This document shows, piece by piece, positions 17,838 to 24,732 of a DNA stretch of 32,711 bases (position 1 is the stretch's first letter; each line of letters opens with the position of its first letter). The DNA comes from Streptococcus pseudopneumoniae (lineage in GTDB: Bacteria > Bacillota > Bacilli > Lactobacillales > Streptococcaceae), in contig NZ_JVRR01000062.1 of the NCBI RefSeq assembly GCF_001070715.1, positions 1-32,711 on the forward strand. Reading direction: 5' to 3'. A program made the translations under genes and the position numbers. The notes under the pieces are model-generated. The model worked only from the letters and a program-made list of their open reading frames with translations. It did no database searches and was not told where the DNA came from.

Positions 17838-18254
17838 ATGAAATTTACAAAAATAGATAGAGTATTTTCTCTATTGCTAATTGTGGAATTTACAATATGT
17901 TTTTTTACACTAGATAATTTTAATCTTTTTCAATTTATGCTATTTGTACAAATTATACCGTCAATATTGTTAGCTTTGTTATCGGGAAGTATTTCTTCCA
18001 GGATTAAGCATAGCTGGGTGCTATTAATTATTTTTGGAATGATCTATACCTTAATGATGTTTGGAATTTTCAGGGTTACTCCTATGACGCTTATAGAACA
18101 AAATACGATTCAATCTGAAACTTCCGTATTTACATTCAATAGAAATTTACAGTTAGGAACTTATCTTGGATTTTTCTTGCAGGAATTTTTACTAGGAGCT
18201 TTTATTTGCACTATTTCAAAATGTTTTGGGAGAATTAAACAAGGGAAATTTTAA
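17838..18254 (+). CDS. Small four-helix membrane protein of the ABC operon, unknown function
   Basis: I do not recognise this 138-residue protein. Four hydrophobic segments are visible, at about residues 8-26, 31-50, 58-79 and 106-127, separated by short polar loops, with a basic C-terminus (KCFGRIKQGKF). AAAGGAGG lies 4 bases before the ATG, 28 bases after the permease stop, so it belongs to the same operon. Small multi-helix proteins in such operons often serve as immunity proteins or accessory subunits, but here that is only inference from context. Base composition is AT-rich like the rest of the cassette. Confidence 0.7.
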   Translation: MKFTKIDRVFSLLLIVEFTICFFTLDNFNLFQFMLFVQIIPSILLALLSGSISSRIKHSWVLLIIFGMIYTLMMFGIFRVTPMTLIEQNTIQSETSVFTFNRNLQLGTYLGFFLQEFLLGAFICTISKCFGRIKQGKF

Positions 18255-18307
18255 TGAAGCCTGCATTAAAAAGAAGAATTGCTTCTGCAGTTATTTTTAG
18301 AAAATGA
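18254..18307 (+). CDS. 17-residue cationic peptide frame overlapping the membrane-protein stop
   Basis: The sequence TAATG couples the stop of the upstream gene to an ATG that opens a 17-codon frame, MKPALKRRIASAVIFRK. The product is basic and could form an amphipathic helix. No separate ribosome-binding site is seen. In another frame the same DNA reads as part of a longer degraded coding sequence running into the next entry, so this may be a chance frame within a gene remnant. Confidence 0.25.
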   Translation: MKPALKRRIASAVIFRK

Positions 18308-18329
18308 TATTATTGAAATGGTGTAACAT

Positions 18330-18638
18330 TTGGAGAAAATTATTTTTGAACGAAAAAGATTTGAGTATATCAGTCCTAAAAGAAAGCAAGTAAAGGACTT
18401 TATGATTCTAAAAAATTTCATGTCTAAGACAATTCAAGTTGAAATCAGAGTGGAGGACTACTTGTTAGACCTTCTTATTTTAAAAGAGATGAGTACAGAA
18501 TTTTATAATTTAGATTTTCTTTCTTTGCCCTATGATGTCAATATAGATGTGAAAGAAGTTGTAGAGGATGTTGATTTAACAGTCTATAAGAATAGTAAAT
18601 ATAGGGAGTTTAATTTCTTTAAAAATATTTGTAAATGA
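18330..18638 (+). CDS. Hypothetical protein or gene remnant at the cassette end
   Basis: The open frame of 102 residues starts at a TTG with no ribosome-binding site; the first internal ATG is at 18402. The product is rich in charged residues and predicted helical, with a hydrophobic patch (YLLDLLILKEM), and resembles nothing I know. Just upstream, the same frame is open before a single TAA (18321-18323) and reads KEELLLQLFLENDIIEMV, which looks like coding sequence. So the present frame may be the 3' part of a gene broken by that stop. It lies at the right edge of the accessory cassette, where partial genes are common. Confidence 0.35.
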   Translation: MEKIIFERKRFEYISPKRKQVKDFMILKNFMSKTIQVEIRVEDYLLDLLILKEMSTEFYNLDFLSLPYDVNIDVKEVVEDVDLTVYKNSKYREFNFFKNICK

Positions 18639-18670
18639 TATTTTTAAAAGTCTATCCATCCCTATATTAG

Positions 18671-18706
18671 AATTGCTACAACAAGTTTTAAACACTTGTT
18701 TCAATT
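18671..18706 (+). terminator. Hairpin at the end of the accessory cassette
   Basis: AACAAGT pairs with ACTTGTT around TTTAAAC, and AATTG pairs with CAATT outside it across a small internal loop. No T-run follows. It may stabilise or end the cassette transcript just before the opposing terminator. Confidence 0.35.
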
Positions 18707-18715
18707 GAACATACT

Positions 18716-18741
18716 AAAAACCGAGACTCAGTATTAAACTC
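18716..18741 (+). repeat. Right 26-bp direct repeat flanking the accessory cassette
   Basis: Exact copy of 14597-14622, 4119 bp further right. This copy is intact and forms the first arm and loop of the minus-strand terminator at 18717-18755. Confidence 0.85.
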
Positions 18742-18755
18742 ATAGTCTCGGTTTT
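18717..18755 (-). terminator. Terminator of the small minus-strand gene
   Basis: AAAACCGAGACT and AGTCTCGGTTTT form a perfect 12-bp stem, with a GT/AC pair further in. On the minus strand it ends in a T-run (GGTTTTTAG) and follows the gene at 18781-19026 by 25 bases. It could also stop plus-strand transcription leaving the cassette. Confidence 0.8.
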
Positions 18756-18780
18756 CATATTTCTTAAAGTATAGCTAGCT

Positions 18781-19026
18781 TTATTTCAATTGATCTGTAA
18801 TGTCTTTTGACAGTAACATTCCCAGATGATAAGTTTTATTGATGTAAGCAATGACATCATTGATATTTTCAGTCGTGTGAATTTTCTCCTTGATGTCAGC
18901 CCTAAATGTTTCATCCTTTAAAAGTTGTTCTTGGTAGAGCCTTTGCAGTCGCTCCTTCTCGTACTTATTGAGCAGAAAAAGGAAAACCAAGCTAATTACA
19001 ACTAGGACATAAGCATATTGGTTCAT
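18781..19026 (-). CDS. Small single-helix membrane protein, 81 residues, unknown function
   Basis: A hydrophobic N-terminal helix (YAYVLVVISLVFLFLL, residues 4-19) is followed by a charged, helix-forming cytoplasmic or extracytoplasmic tail (KYEKERLQRLYQEQLLKDET onward). The tail ends in a more compact stretch, INDVIAYINKTYHLGMLLSK. GGGAGAT lies 6 bases before the ATG. I know of no function. It follows the hairpin array on the minus strand; no clear promoter is seen directly upstream, so it may be read from a transcript passing through the array from argS. It is probably the native neighbour of gpsA before the accessory cassette arrived. Confidence 0.65.
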   Translation of the reverse strand: MNQYAYVLVVISLVFLFLLNKYEKERLQRLYQEQLLKDETFRADIKEKIHTTENINDVIAYINKTYHLGMLLSKDITDQLK

Positions 19027-19160
19027 AGGATATCTCCCTGTATGATAAAGAAGTAGTAGTTAGTAGATTGAACTAGTGAAGCGCCTAACAAAATCCTCGA
19101 TAGGATTTGGTATTAGTTACTTAAACTGCTTTACAATCAAGTAATTTAAAAAATTACGAC

Positions 19161-19199
19161 ATGAACCTAACCAAATCGATATTATTTGGTTAGATGAAT
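19161..19199. repeat. Array dyad A, copy 1
   Basis: Arms ATGAACCTAACCAAAT and ATTTGGTTAGATGAAT around loop CGATATT. The inner 10 bp pair perfectly. It is the same type as copy 4, with a T-A pair here where copy 4 has A-T. Confidence 0.85.
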
Positions 19200-19235
19200 T
19201 AGTAAAGCGTTTAGACAAGTGTCTCTAGTTACGAC

Positions 19236-19274
19236 GTCATGGTCTCTAAATCGATTATATTTAGAGACCATGAC
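19236..19274. repeat. Array dyad A, copy 2
   Basis: Arms GTCATGGTCTCTAAAT and ATTTAGAGACCATGAC pair over all 16 bp around loop CGATTAT. The arm sequence is unlike that of any other copy except for the AAAT/ATTT next to the loop. Confidence 0.9.
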
Positions 19275-19359
19275 TAGTGAAGCAGTTAGCTAGTCCGCAT
19301 ATAAGCGGCTAGCGTCTAACAATTAGGAACTTTAGTTCCAATAATTTTAAGATTACGAC

Positions 19360-19398
19360 GTTTTGGAACATAAATCGATCATATTTATGTCCTAAAAC
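19360..19398. repeat. Array dyad A, copy 3
   Basis: Arms GTTTTGGAACATAAAT and ATTTATGTCCTAAAAC around loop CGATCAT. It is the same type as copy 5, with two changes in the left arm, so one pair becomes G-T and one is lost. Confidence 0.9.
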
Positions 19399-19484
19399 TA
19401 GTGAAGCGCCTAGCCAAATACCGGATAGGCTTTGGCGTTAGTTACTTAGATTGCTTTGCAATCAAGTAATTAAAAGATTACGAC

Positions 19485-19523
19485 ATGAACCAAATCAAAT
19501 CGATATTATTTGGTTTGGTGAAT
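19485..19523. repeat. Array dyad A, copy 4
   Basis: Arms ATGAACCAAATCAAAT and ATTTGGTTTGGTGAAT around loop CGATATT. Pairing is kept over the inner 12 positions with one G-T pair. It is the same type as copy 1. Confidence 0.85.
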
Positions 19524-19608
19524 TAGTGAAGCAGTTAGCTAGTCCGCACATACGCGGCTAGCGTCTAACAATTAGGAACTTTAGTTCCAATAACTTGAAG
19601 ATTACGAC

Positions 19609-19647
19609 GTTTTAGGACATAAATCGATCATATTTATGTCCTAAAAC
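19609..19647. repeat. Array dyad A, copy 5
   Basis: Arms GTTTTAGGACATAAAT and ATTTATGTCCTAAAAC pair perfectly over 16 bp around loop CGATCAT. It is the same type as copy 3. Confidence 0.9.
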
Positions 19648-19688
19648 TAGTGAAGCGCCTAGCCAAAGTCCGAATAGGATTTGGCGTT

Positions 19689-19720
19689 AGTTACTTAGAT
19701 TGCTCCGCAATCAAGTAACT
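19689..19720. repeat. Strong hairpin just after the argS stop codon (last dyad C of the array)
   Basis: AGTTACTT-GATTGC and GCAATC-AAGTAACT form a 14-bp stem with one bulged A and a 3-base loop. It lies 8 bases beyond the argS stop on the minus strand. Without a T-run it is not a classical terminator, but it could protect the 3' end of the argS message. Confidence 0.75.
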
Positions 19721-19728
19721 TTGGCGAT

Positions 19729-21420
19729 TTACATCTTCTCAGGCGCTTCTACTCCAAGCAAGCGAAGGGCTTCTTTGAGAACGACTGCGGTTGCGTAGCT
19801 AAGGGCTAGACGGCTGTCGCGTTCTGGGCTTTCATCCAAGATACGTGTATGTGCATAATATTTGTTGAAGGCTTGAGCCAGGCTAATTGCAAATTTAGCA
19901 ATGATAGAAGGTTCAAAGTTATCCGCCGCACGGTTGATAATACGTGGGAAGTCTTGGATGAGTTTAATGATTTCCCAGCTTTCAGCATCATTCAAGCTAT
20001 AGTTACCAGCTGTTTCTGGTTTGAAATCGGCTTTGCGTAAGATAGATTGGATACGAGCGTAGGCGTATTGAACATAAGGTCCAGTTTCACCCTCGAAGGA
20101 TACCATAGCTTCTAGGTCGAAGTCGTATCCATTTGTACGGTCAGTCTTAAGGTCATAGAATTTAATGGCCCCAACCCCAACAGCATGCGCTACTTGGTCT
20201 TTATTTTCAAGTTCAGGATTTTTAGCCTCGATTTGGGCTTTGGCACGACTAACGGCCTCTGCAACAGTAGGCTCTAGCAAGATGACATTCCCTTTACGAG
20301 TAGAGAGTTTTTTTCCTTCTTTTGTAACCAAACCAAAAGGAACATGAGTAATGTCTTCACTCCAGTCGTAGCCCATTTCTTTCAAGACAGCTTTGAGCTG
20401 TTTAAAGTGGGCAGATTGCTCTTGACCAACGACATAGATAGATTTAGCAAATTGGTATTCGTTTTTACGGTAAAGGGCTGCAGCTAAGTCACGTGTGATA
20501 TAGAGAGTTGCTCCATCAGATTTTTTGATAAGGGCTGGATGTTCAATTCCATATTTCTCAAGATTCACAACTTGGGCACCTTCTGATTCAACAAGAAGGC
20601 CTTTTTCAGAAAGAATGTCTACAACTGCATCCATCTTATCGTTGTAGAAAGCTTCTCCATTGTAGCTGTCAAATTCGACTTGTAATTCATTGTAAAGGCG
20701 GTTAAATTCCACCAAACTTTCATCACGGAACCATTGCCAAAGAGCGAGAGCTTCCTCGTCACCATTTTCAAGTTTACGGAACCATTCGCGTGCTTCTTCA
20801 TCCAAGCTAGGGTCATTTTCAGCTTCAGCATTGATGCGGACATAGAGTTTAAGAAGTTCATCAATTGGATGAGCTTTTACAGCTTCTTCGTCGCCCCATT
20901 TTTTGTAGGCAACAATCAGCATCCCAAACTGCTTACCCCAGTCTCCCAAGTGGTTGACCTTGACTGTTTGATAACCGATTTTTTGGAAAATATGTGATAA
21001 GCTATCTCCGATGACAGTTGAGCGCAGGTGACCAATTGAGAATGGTTTAGCGATATTGGGACTAGACATATCGATAACAACATTTTCTTGTTTGCCAATA
21101 CTTTGATCAGCATAGTGTTCTTTTTCAGTGATAACCGCTTGCAATACTTGAGCAGAAATGGCAGATTTATCAAGGAAAAAGTTAACGTAAGGTCCTGTTG
21201 CAACAACCTTTTCAAAGGCTTGGCTGTTAATTTTTTCAGCCAGTTCAGTCGCAATCATTTGAGGTGCTTTACGTTCGACTTTTGCAAGAGAAAAAGCAGG
21301 AAAAGCAATGTCTCCCATTTCTGAGTTTTTAGGGGTTTCCAGTAAATTTAAAATAGCCTCTTGGTCCAGGCTATCAATGATGCTAGCCAATTCGCTAGCA
21401 ATCAATTCTTTTGTATTCAT
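19729..21420 (-). CDS. argS: Arginyl-tRNA synthetase
   Basis: This 563-residue cytoplasmic enzyme charges tRNA-Arg. The HIGH-type signature is in [20 protein letters not shown]. As in many ArgRS proteins, the KMSKS motif is replaced by a degenerate loop, here [12 protein letters not shown]. The C-terminal anticodon-binding helical domain ends in the family-typical [13 protein letters not shown]. An N-terminal additional domain (about residues 1-110) recognises the tRNA D-loop. AAAAAGGAGCTC lies before the ATG. It is divergent from argR, which links arginine charging and arginine-gene control. Downstream lies the hairpin array rather than an ordinary terminator. Confidence 0.96.
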   Translation of the reverse strand: MNTKELIASELASIIDSLDQEAILNLLETPKNSEMGDIAFPAFSLAKVERKAPQMIATELAEKINSQAFEKVVATGPYVNFFLDKSAISAQVLQAVITEKEHYADQSIGKQENVVIDMSSPNIAKPFSIGHLRSTVIGDSLSHIFQKIGYQTVKVNHLGDWGKQFGMLIVAYKKWGDEEAVKAHPIDELLKLYVRINAEAENDPSLDEEAREWFRKLENGDEEALALWQWFRDESLVEFNRLYNELQVEFDSYNGEAFYNDKMDAVVDILSEKGLLVESEGAQVVNLEKYGIEHPALIKKSDGATLYITRDLAAALYRKNEYQFAKSIYVVGQEQSAHFKQLKAVLKEMGYDWSEDITHVPFGLVTKEGKKLSTRKGNVILLEPTVAEAVSRAKAQIEAKNPELENKDQVAHAVGVGAIKFYDLKTDRTNGYDFDLEAMVSFEGETGPYVQYAYARIQSILRKADFKPETAGNYSLNDAESWEIIKLIQDFPRIINRAADNFEPSIIAKFAISLAQAFNKYYAHTRILDESPERDSRLALSYATAVVLKEALRLLGVEAPEKM

Positions 21421-21448
21421 TAAGAGCTCCTTTTTGGACTTTTCTACT

Positions 21449-21457
21449 ATTTTATCA
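21449..21457 (-). promoter_or_regulatory. Extended -10 promoter of argS
   Basis: On the minus strand the sequence reads TGATAAAAT, an extended -10 whose predicted start lies about 22 bases before the ATG. No strong -35 is seen. The leader is too short for a T-box. Confidence 0.5.
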
Positions 21458-21484
21458 CAATTTTAAAGAAAGAAGAAAAAATTT

Positions 21485-21512
21485 TTGAAATCTCCTATTT
21501 TTTTGGTATAAT
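21485..21512 (+). promoter_or_regulatory. Promoter of argR-mutS
   Basis: TTGAAA (21485-21490) and TATAAT (21507-21512, with extended TG) are 16 bp apart. Transcription should start near 21519, within the direct repeats described next. Confidence 0.7.
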
Positions 21513-21535
21513 ATAGTTATAAAAATAGTTATAAA
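21513..21535. promoter_or_regulatory. Direct repeats, candidate ArgR operator
   Basis: ATAGTTATAAA occurs at 21513-21523 and again at 21525-21535, so the repeats are 12 bp apart, about one helical turn. They cover the predicted transcription start of argR. AT-rich repeats of this kind resemble ARG boxes, suggesting autoregulation; the match to a consensus is only loose. Confidence 0.4.
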
Positions 21536-21555
21536 TATTCACATAAGAGGATTTT

Positions 21556-22002
21556 ATGAGAAAAAGAGATCGTCATCAGTTAATAAAAAAAATGATTACT
21601 GAGGAGAAATTAAGTACACAAAAAGAAATTCAAGATCGGTTGGAGGCGCACAATGTTTTTGTGACGCAGACAACCCTGTCTCGTGATTTGCGCGAAATCG
21701 GCTTGACCAAGGTCAAGAAAAATGATATGGTGTATTATGTACTAGCAAATGAGACAGAAAAGATTGATTTGGTGGAATTTTTGTCTCATCATTTAGAAGG
21801 TGTTGCAAGAGCAGAGTTTACCTTGGTGCTTCATACCAAATTGGGCGAAGCCTCTGTTTTGGCAAATATTGTAGATGCAAACAAGGATGAATGGATTTTA
21901 GGAACAGTTGCTGGTGCCAATACCTTATTGGTCATTTGTCGAGACCAGCACGTTGCCAAACTCATGGAAGATCGTTTGCTAGATTTGATGAAAGATAAGT
22001 AA
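21556..22002 (+). CDS. argR: Arginine repressor, ArgR/AhrC family
   Basis: This 148-residue transcription factor senses arginine and controls arginine uptake, synthesis or breakdown genes. The N-terminal winged helix (about 1-70) has the family sequence [20 protein letters not shown] and then [13 protein letters not shown]. The C-terminal domain (about 80-148) binds arginine and forms hexamers, with [12 protein letters not shown] and the signature [15 protein letters not shown] containing the usual Asp. AGAGG precedes the ATG. These bacteria carry several ArgR paralogues; the one next to argS and mutS corresponds to what I recall as ArgR2 in pneumococcus. The argS-argR divergent arrangement is conserved in the group. 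Confidence 0.93.
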   Translation: MRKRDRHQLIKKMITEEKLSTQKEIQDRLEAHNVFVTQTTLSRDLREIGLTKVKKNDMVYYVLANETEKIDLVEFLSHHLEGVARAEFTLVLHTKLGEASVLANIVDANKDEWILGTVAGANTLLVICRDQHVAKLMEDRLLDLMKDK

Positions 22003-22052
22003 GGTCTTGGGAGTTGCTCTCAAGACTTATTTTTGACAAGGAGAGACGGAAA

Positions 22053-24587
22053 ATGGCGACAGAAAAGCTATCACCCGGCATGCAACAGTATGTGGATATT
22101 AAAAAGCAATATCCAGATGCTTTTTTGCTCTTTCGGATGGGTGATTTTTATGAATTATTTTATGAGGATGCGGTCAATGCTGCGCAGATTCTGGAAATTT
22201 CCTTAACGAGTCGCAACAAGAATGCCGACAATCCGATTCCTATGGCGGGTGTTCCCTATCATTCTGCCCAACAGTACATTGATGTCTTGATTGAGCAGGG
22301 TTATAAGGTGGCTATCGCAGAGCAGATGGAAGATCCTAAACAAGCAGTTGGGGTTGTGAAACGAGAGGTTGTTCAGGTCATTACGCCAGGGACAGTGGTT
22401 GATAGCAGTAAGCCGGACAGTCAGAATAATTTTTTGGTTGCCATAGACCGCGAAGGCAATCAATTTGGCCTAGCTTATATGGACCTGGTGACGGGTGACT
22501 TTTATGTGACAGGTCTTTTGGATTTCACGCTGGTTTGTGGGGAAATCCGTAATCTCAAGGCACGAGAAGTGGTGCTGGGCTATGACTTGTCTGAGGAAGA
22601 GGAACAAATCCTTAGTCGTCAGATGAATCTGGTACTTTCCTATGAAAAAGGAGGCTTTGAAGACCTTCATTTATTGGATTCGCGATTGGTAACGGTGGAG
22701 CAAGCGGCATCTAGTAAGCTCCTCCAGTATGTTCATCGGACTCAGATGAGGGAATTGAACCACCTCAAACCTGTTATCCGCTATGAAATCAAGGATTTCT
22801 TGCAGATGGATTATGCGACCAAGGCTAGTCTGGATTTGGTTGAGAATGCCCGTTCAGGCAAGAAGCAAGGCAGTCTTTTTTGGCTTTTGGATGAAACCAA
22901 AACGGCTATGGGAATGCGTCTCTTGCGGTCTTGGATTCATCGTCCTTTGATTGATAAGGAGCGAATCATCCAACGTCAAGAAGTGGTGCAGGTCTTCCTC
23001 GACCATTTCTTTGAGCGCAGTGATTTGACAGACAGTCTCAAGGGTGTTTATGACATTGAACGCTTGGCTAGTCGGGTTTCTTTTGGCAAGACCAATCCCA
23101 AGGATCTCTTGCAGTTGGCGACTACCTTGTCTAGTGTGCCACGGATTCGTGGGATTTTAGAAGGAATGGAGCAATCTGCTCTAGCCTATCTCATTGAACA
23201 ACTGGATGGAATCCCTGAGTTGGAGAGTTTGATTAGCGCAGCGATTGCTCCTGAAGCTCCTCATGTGATTACGGAAGGTGGCATTATCCGCACTGGATTT
23301 GATGAGACTTTAGACAAGTACCGTCGCGTTCTCAGAGAAGGGACTGGTTGGATTGCTGAAATTGAGGCTAAGGAACGCGAAAACTCTGGTATCAGTACGC
23401 TCAAGATTGACTATAATAAAAAGGATGGTTACTATTTCCATGTGACCAATTCGCAACTGGGAAATGTGCCTGCTCACTTTTTCCGCAAGGCGACGCTGAA
23501 AAACTCGGAACGTTTTGGAACCGAAGAATTAGCCCGTATCGAGGGAGATATGCTGGAGGCGCGTGAGAAGTCAGCTAACCTAGAGTACGAAATTTTTATG
23601 CGCATTCGTGAAGAAGTCGGTAAGTACATTCAGCGTTTGCAGGCTCTAGCTCAAGGAATTGCGACAGTTGATGTCTTGCAAAGTCTGGCGGTTGTAGCTG
23701 AAACCCAGCATTTGATTCGACCTGAATTCGGAGATGATTCGCGAATTGATATCCAGAAAGGACGCCATGCTGTCGTTGAAAAGGTTATGGGGGCTCAGAC
23801 CTATATTCCAAATACGATTCAGATGGCAGAAGATACCAGTATTCAACTGATTACAGGGCCCAACATGAGTGGGAAGTCAACTTATATGCGTCAGTTAGCC
23901 ATGACGGCGATAATGGCCCAGATGGGTTCCTATGTACCGGCAGAAAGTGCCCATTTACCGATTTTTGATGCGATTTTTACCCGTATTGGAGCAGCAGATG
24001 ACTTGGTTTCAGGTCAATCAACCTTTATGGTAGAGATGATGGAGGCCAACAATGCCATTTCGCATGCGACTAAGAATTCTTTGATTCTCTTCGATGAGTT
24101 GGGACGGGGAACTGCAACTTATGACGGAATGGCTCTTGCTCAGTCCATCATCGAATACATCCATGAACATATCGGAGCCAAGACTCTCTTTGCAACCCAC
24201 TACCATGAGTTGACTAGTCTGGAGTCTAGCTTGGAACACTTGGTCAATGTCCATGTGGCAACCTTGGAGCAGGATGGGCAGGTGACCTTCCTTCATAAGA
24301 TTGAACCAGGGCCAGCTGACAAATCCTACGGTATCCATGTAGCCAAGATTGCTGGCTTGCCAGCAGACCTTTTAGCAAGGGCGGATAAGATTTTGACTCA
24401 GTTAGAGAATCAGGGTACAGAAAGTCCTGCTCCCATGAGGCAAACAAGTGCTGTCACTGAACAGATTTCACTCTTTGATACACCCGAAGAGCATCCTATT
24501 TTAGCAGAATTAGCTAAGCTGGATGTTTACAATATGACACCTATGCAGGCTATGAATGTCTTGGTCGAGTTAAAACAGAAACTATAA
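22053..24587 (+). CDS. mutS: DNA mismatch repair protein MutS (HexA)
   Basis: This 844-residue ATPase recognises mismatches and recruits MutL (HexB); in pneumococcus it is HexA, which also limits recombination during transformation. The mismatch-reading Phe-x-Glu motif is at F32-E34 ([13 protein letters not shown]). Walker A is TGPNMSGKS (residues 601-609), Walker B is in [12 protein letters not shown], and the HTH dimerisation end follows. The C-terminal tail ends near [18 protein letters not shown], which resembles the beta-clamp and tetramer region. I chose ATG 22053 because AAGGAGAGA precedes it and the length then equals the known HexA; the frame is open further upstream. It starts about 50 bases after argR, in the same transcript. 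Confidence 0.96.
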   Translation: MATEKLSPGMQQYVDIKKQYPDAFLLFRMGDFYELFYEDAVNAAQILEISLTSRNKNADNPIPMAGVPYHSAQQYIDVLIEQGYKVAIAEQMEDPKQAVGVVKREVVQVITPGTVVDSSKPDSQNNFLVAIDREGNQFGLAYMDLVTGDFYVTGLLDFTLVCGEIRNLKAREVVLGYDLSEEEEQILSRQMNLVLSYEKGGFEDLHLLDSRLVTVEQAASSKLLQYVHRTQMRELNHLKPVIRYEIKDFLQMDYATKASLDLVENARSGKKQGSLFWLLDETKTAMGMRLLRSWIHRPLIDKERIIQRQEVVQVFLDHFFERSDLTDSLKGVYDIERLASRVSFGKTNPKDLLQLATTLSSVPRIRGILEGMEQSALAYLIEQLDGIPELESLISAAIAPEAPHVITEGGIIRTGFDETLDKYRRVLREGTGWIAEIEAKERENSGISTLKIDYNKKDGYYFHVTNSQLGNVPAHFFRKATLKNSERFGTEELARIEGDMLEAREKSANLEYEIFMRIREEVGKYIQRLQALAQGIATVDVLQSLAVVAETQHLIRPEFGDDSRIDIQKGRHAVVEKVMGAQTYIPNTIQMAEDTSIQLITGPNMSGKSTYMRQLAMTAIMAQMGSYVPAESAHLPIFDAIFTRIGAADDLVSGQSTFMVEMMEANNAISHATKNSLILFDELGRGTATYDGMALAQSIIEYIHEHIGAKTLFATHYHELTSLESSLEHLVNVHVATLEQDGQVTFLHKIEPGPADKSYGIHVAKIAGLPADLLARADKILTQLENQGTESPAPMRQTSAVTEQISLFDTPEEHPILAELAKLDVYNMTPMQAMNVLVELKQKL

Positions 24588-24597
24588 AGAGAAGATT

Positions 24598-24639
24598 ACT
24601 TGTCATTCTAGCTATATCAAGGAGACTTCTTTGACAAGT
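24598..24639. repeat. Inverted repeat overlapping the patA -35
   Basis: ACTTGTCA (24598-24605) and TGACAAGT (24632-24639) are perfect complements separated by 26 bases. The right arm covers the patA -35 box (TTGACA). CCCACTTTTTTG follows, so it could be a long-loop mutS terminator, an operator, or both. Confidence 0.5.
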
Positions 24640-24659
24640 TCCCACTTTTTTGCTAGAAT
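24631..24659 (+). promoter_or_regulatory. Promoter of patA-patB
   Basis: A consensus TTGACA (24631-24636) lies 17 bp before TAGAAT (24654-24659), which also carries the extended TG. This is one of the best promoters in the window. Transcription should start near 24666, leaving a leader of about 67 bases. Confidence 0.75.
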
Positions 24660-24683
24660 AACATCACACAAACAGAATGAGAA

Positions 24684-24714
24684 GGAGCTGACGCATTGTC
24701 GCTCCCTTTTGTCT
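24684..24714 (+). terminator. Attenuator-type hairpin in the patA leader
   Basis: GGAGC-T-GAC (24684-24692) pairs with GTC-GCTCC (24698-24705) with one bulged T and a 5-base loop. CTTTTG and then TTTTTT follow. It lies between the promoter and patA, so it would end most transcripts early. Published work on pneumococcus attributes constitutive PatAB over-expression to disruption of such an upstream attenuator. Confidence 0.75.
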
Positions 24715-24732
24715 ATTTTTTAAGGAGAAAAT

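Larger units (their letters stand above)
19073..19720. repeat. Tandem array of about 124-bp units, each with three stem-loops (unknown family)
   Basis: About 650 bp without a gene consists of tandem units spaced 75, 124, 125 and 124 bp apart. Each unit has, in order: a 39-bp dyad A centred on AAAT-CGATnnT-ATTT; the conserved TAGTGAAGC (once TAGTAAAGC); dyad B; dyad C; and the conserved ATTACGAC (once GTTACGAC) leading to the next dyad A. B and C come in two alternating versions: one with GCCTAGCCAAA...TTTGGCGTTAG and GATTGC/GCAATC, the other with GTTAGCTAG...CTAGCGTCTAAC and GGAAC/GTTCC. The first unit lacks dyad A and the second is shortened. The order is alpha, short, beta, alpha, beta, alpha. 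It fills the space between argS and the small gene at 18781. It does not match BOX or RUP as I remember them, and has no T-runs typical of terminators. Confidence 0.9.

Noticed and set aside
19073..19720. Integron cassette array or attC sites
   Set aside because: Stretches such as GTTAGGC and GTCTAAC resemble attC core sites, but they do not occur in the right order and spacing around each dyad. There are no cassette genes and no integrase in the window.
19073..19720. CRISPR array
   Set aside because: The units are about 124 bp, nearly all of each unit recurs in other units, and there are no unique spacers or cas genes.
19073..19720. BOX or RUP repeats
   Set aside because: None of the boxA, boxB or boxC sequence seen at the window start occurs here, and the sequence does not match RUP as I remember it.
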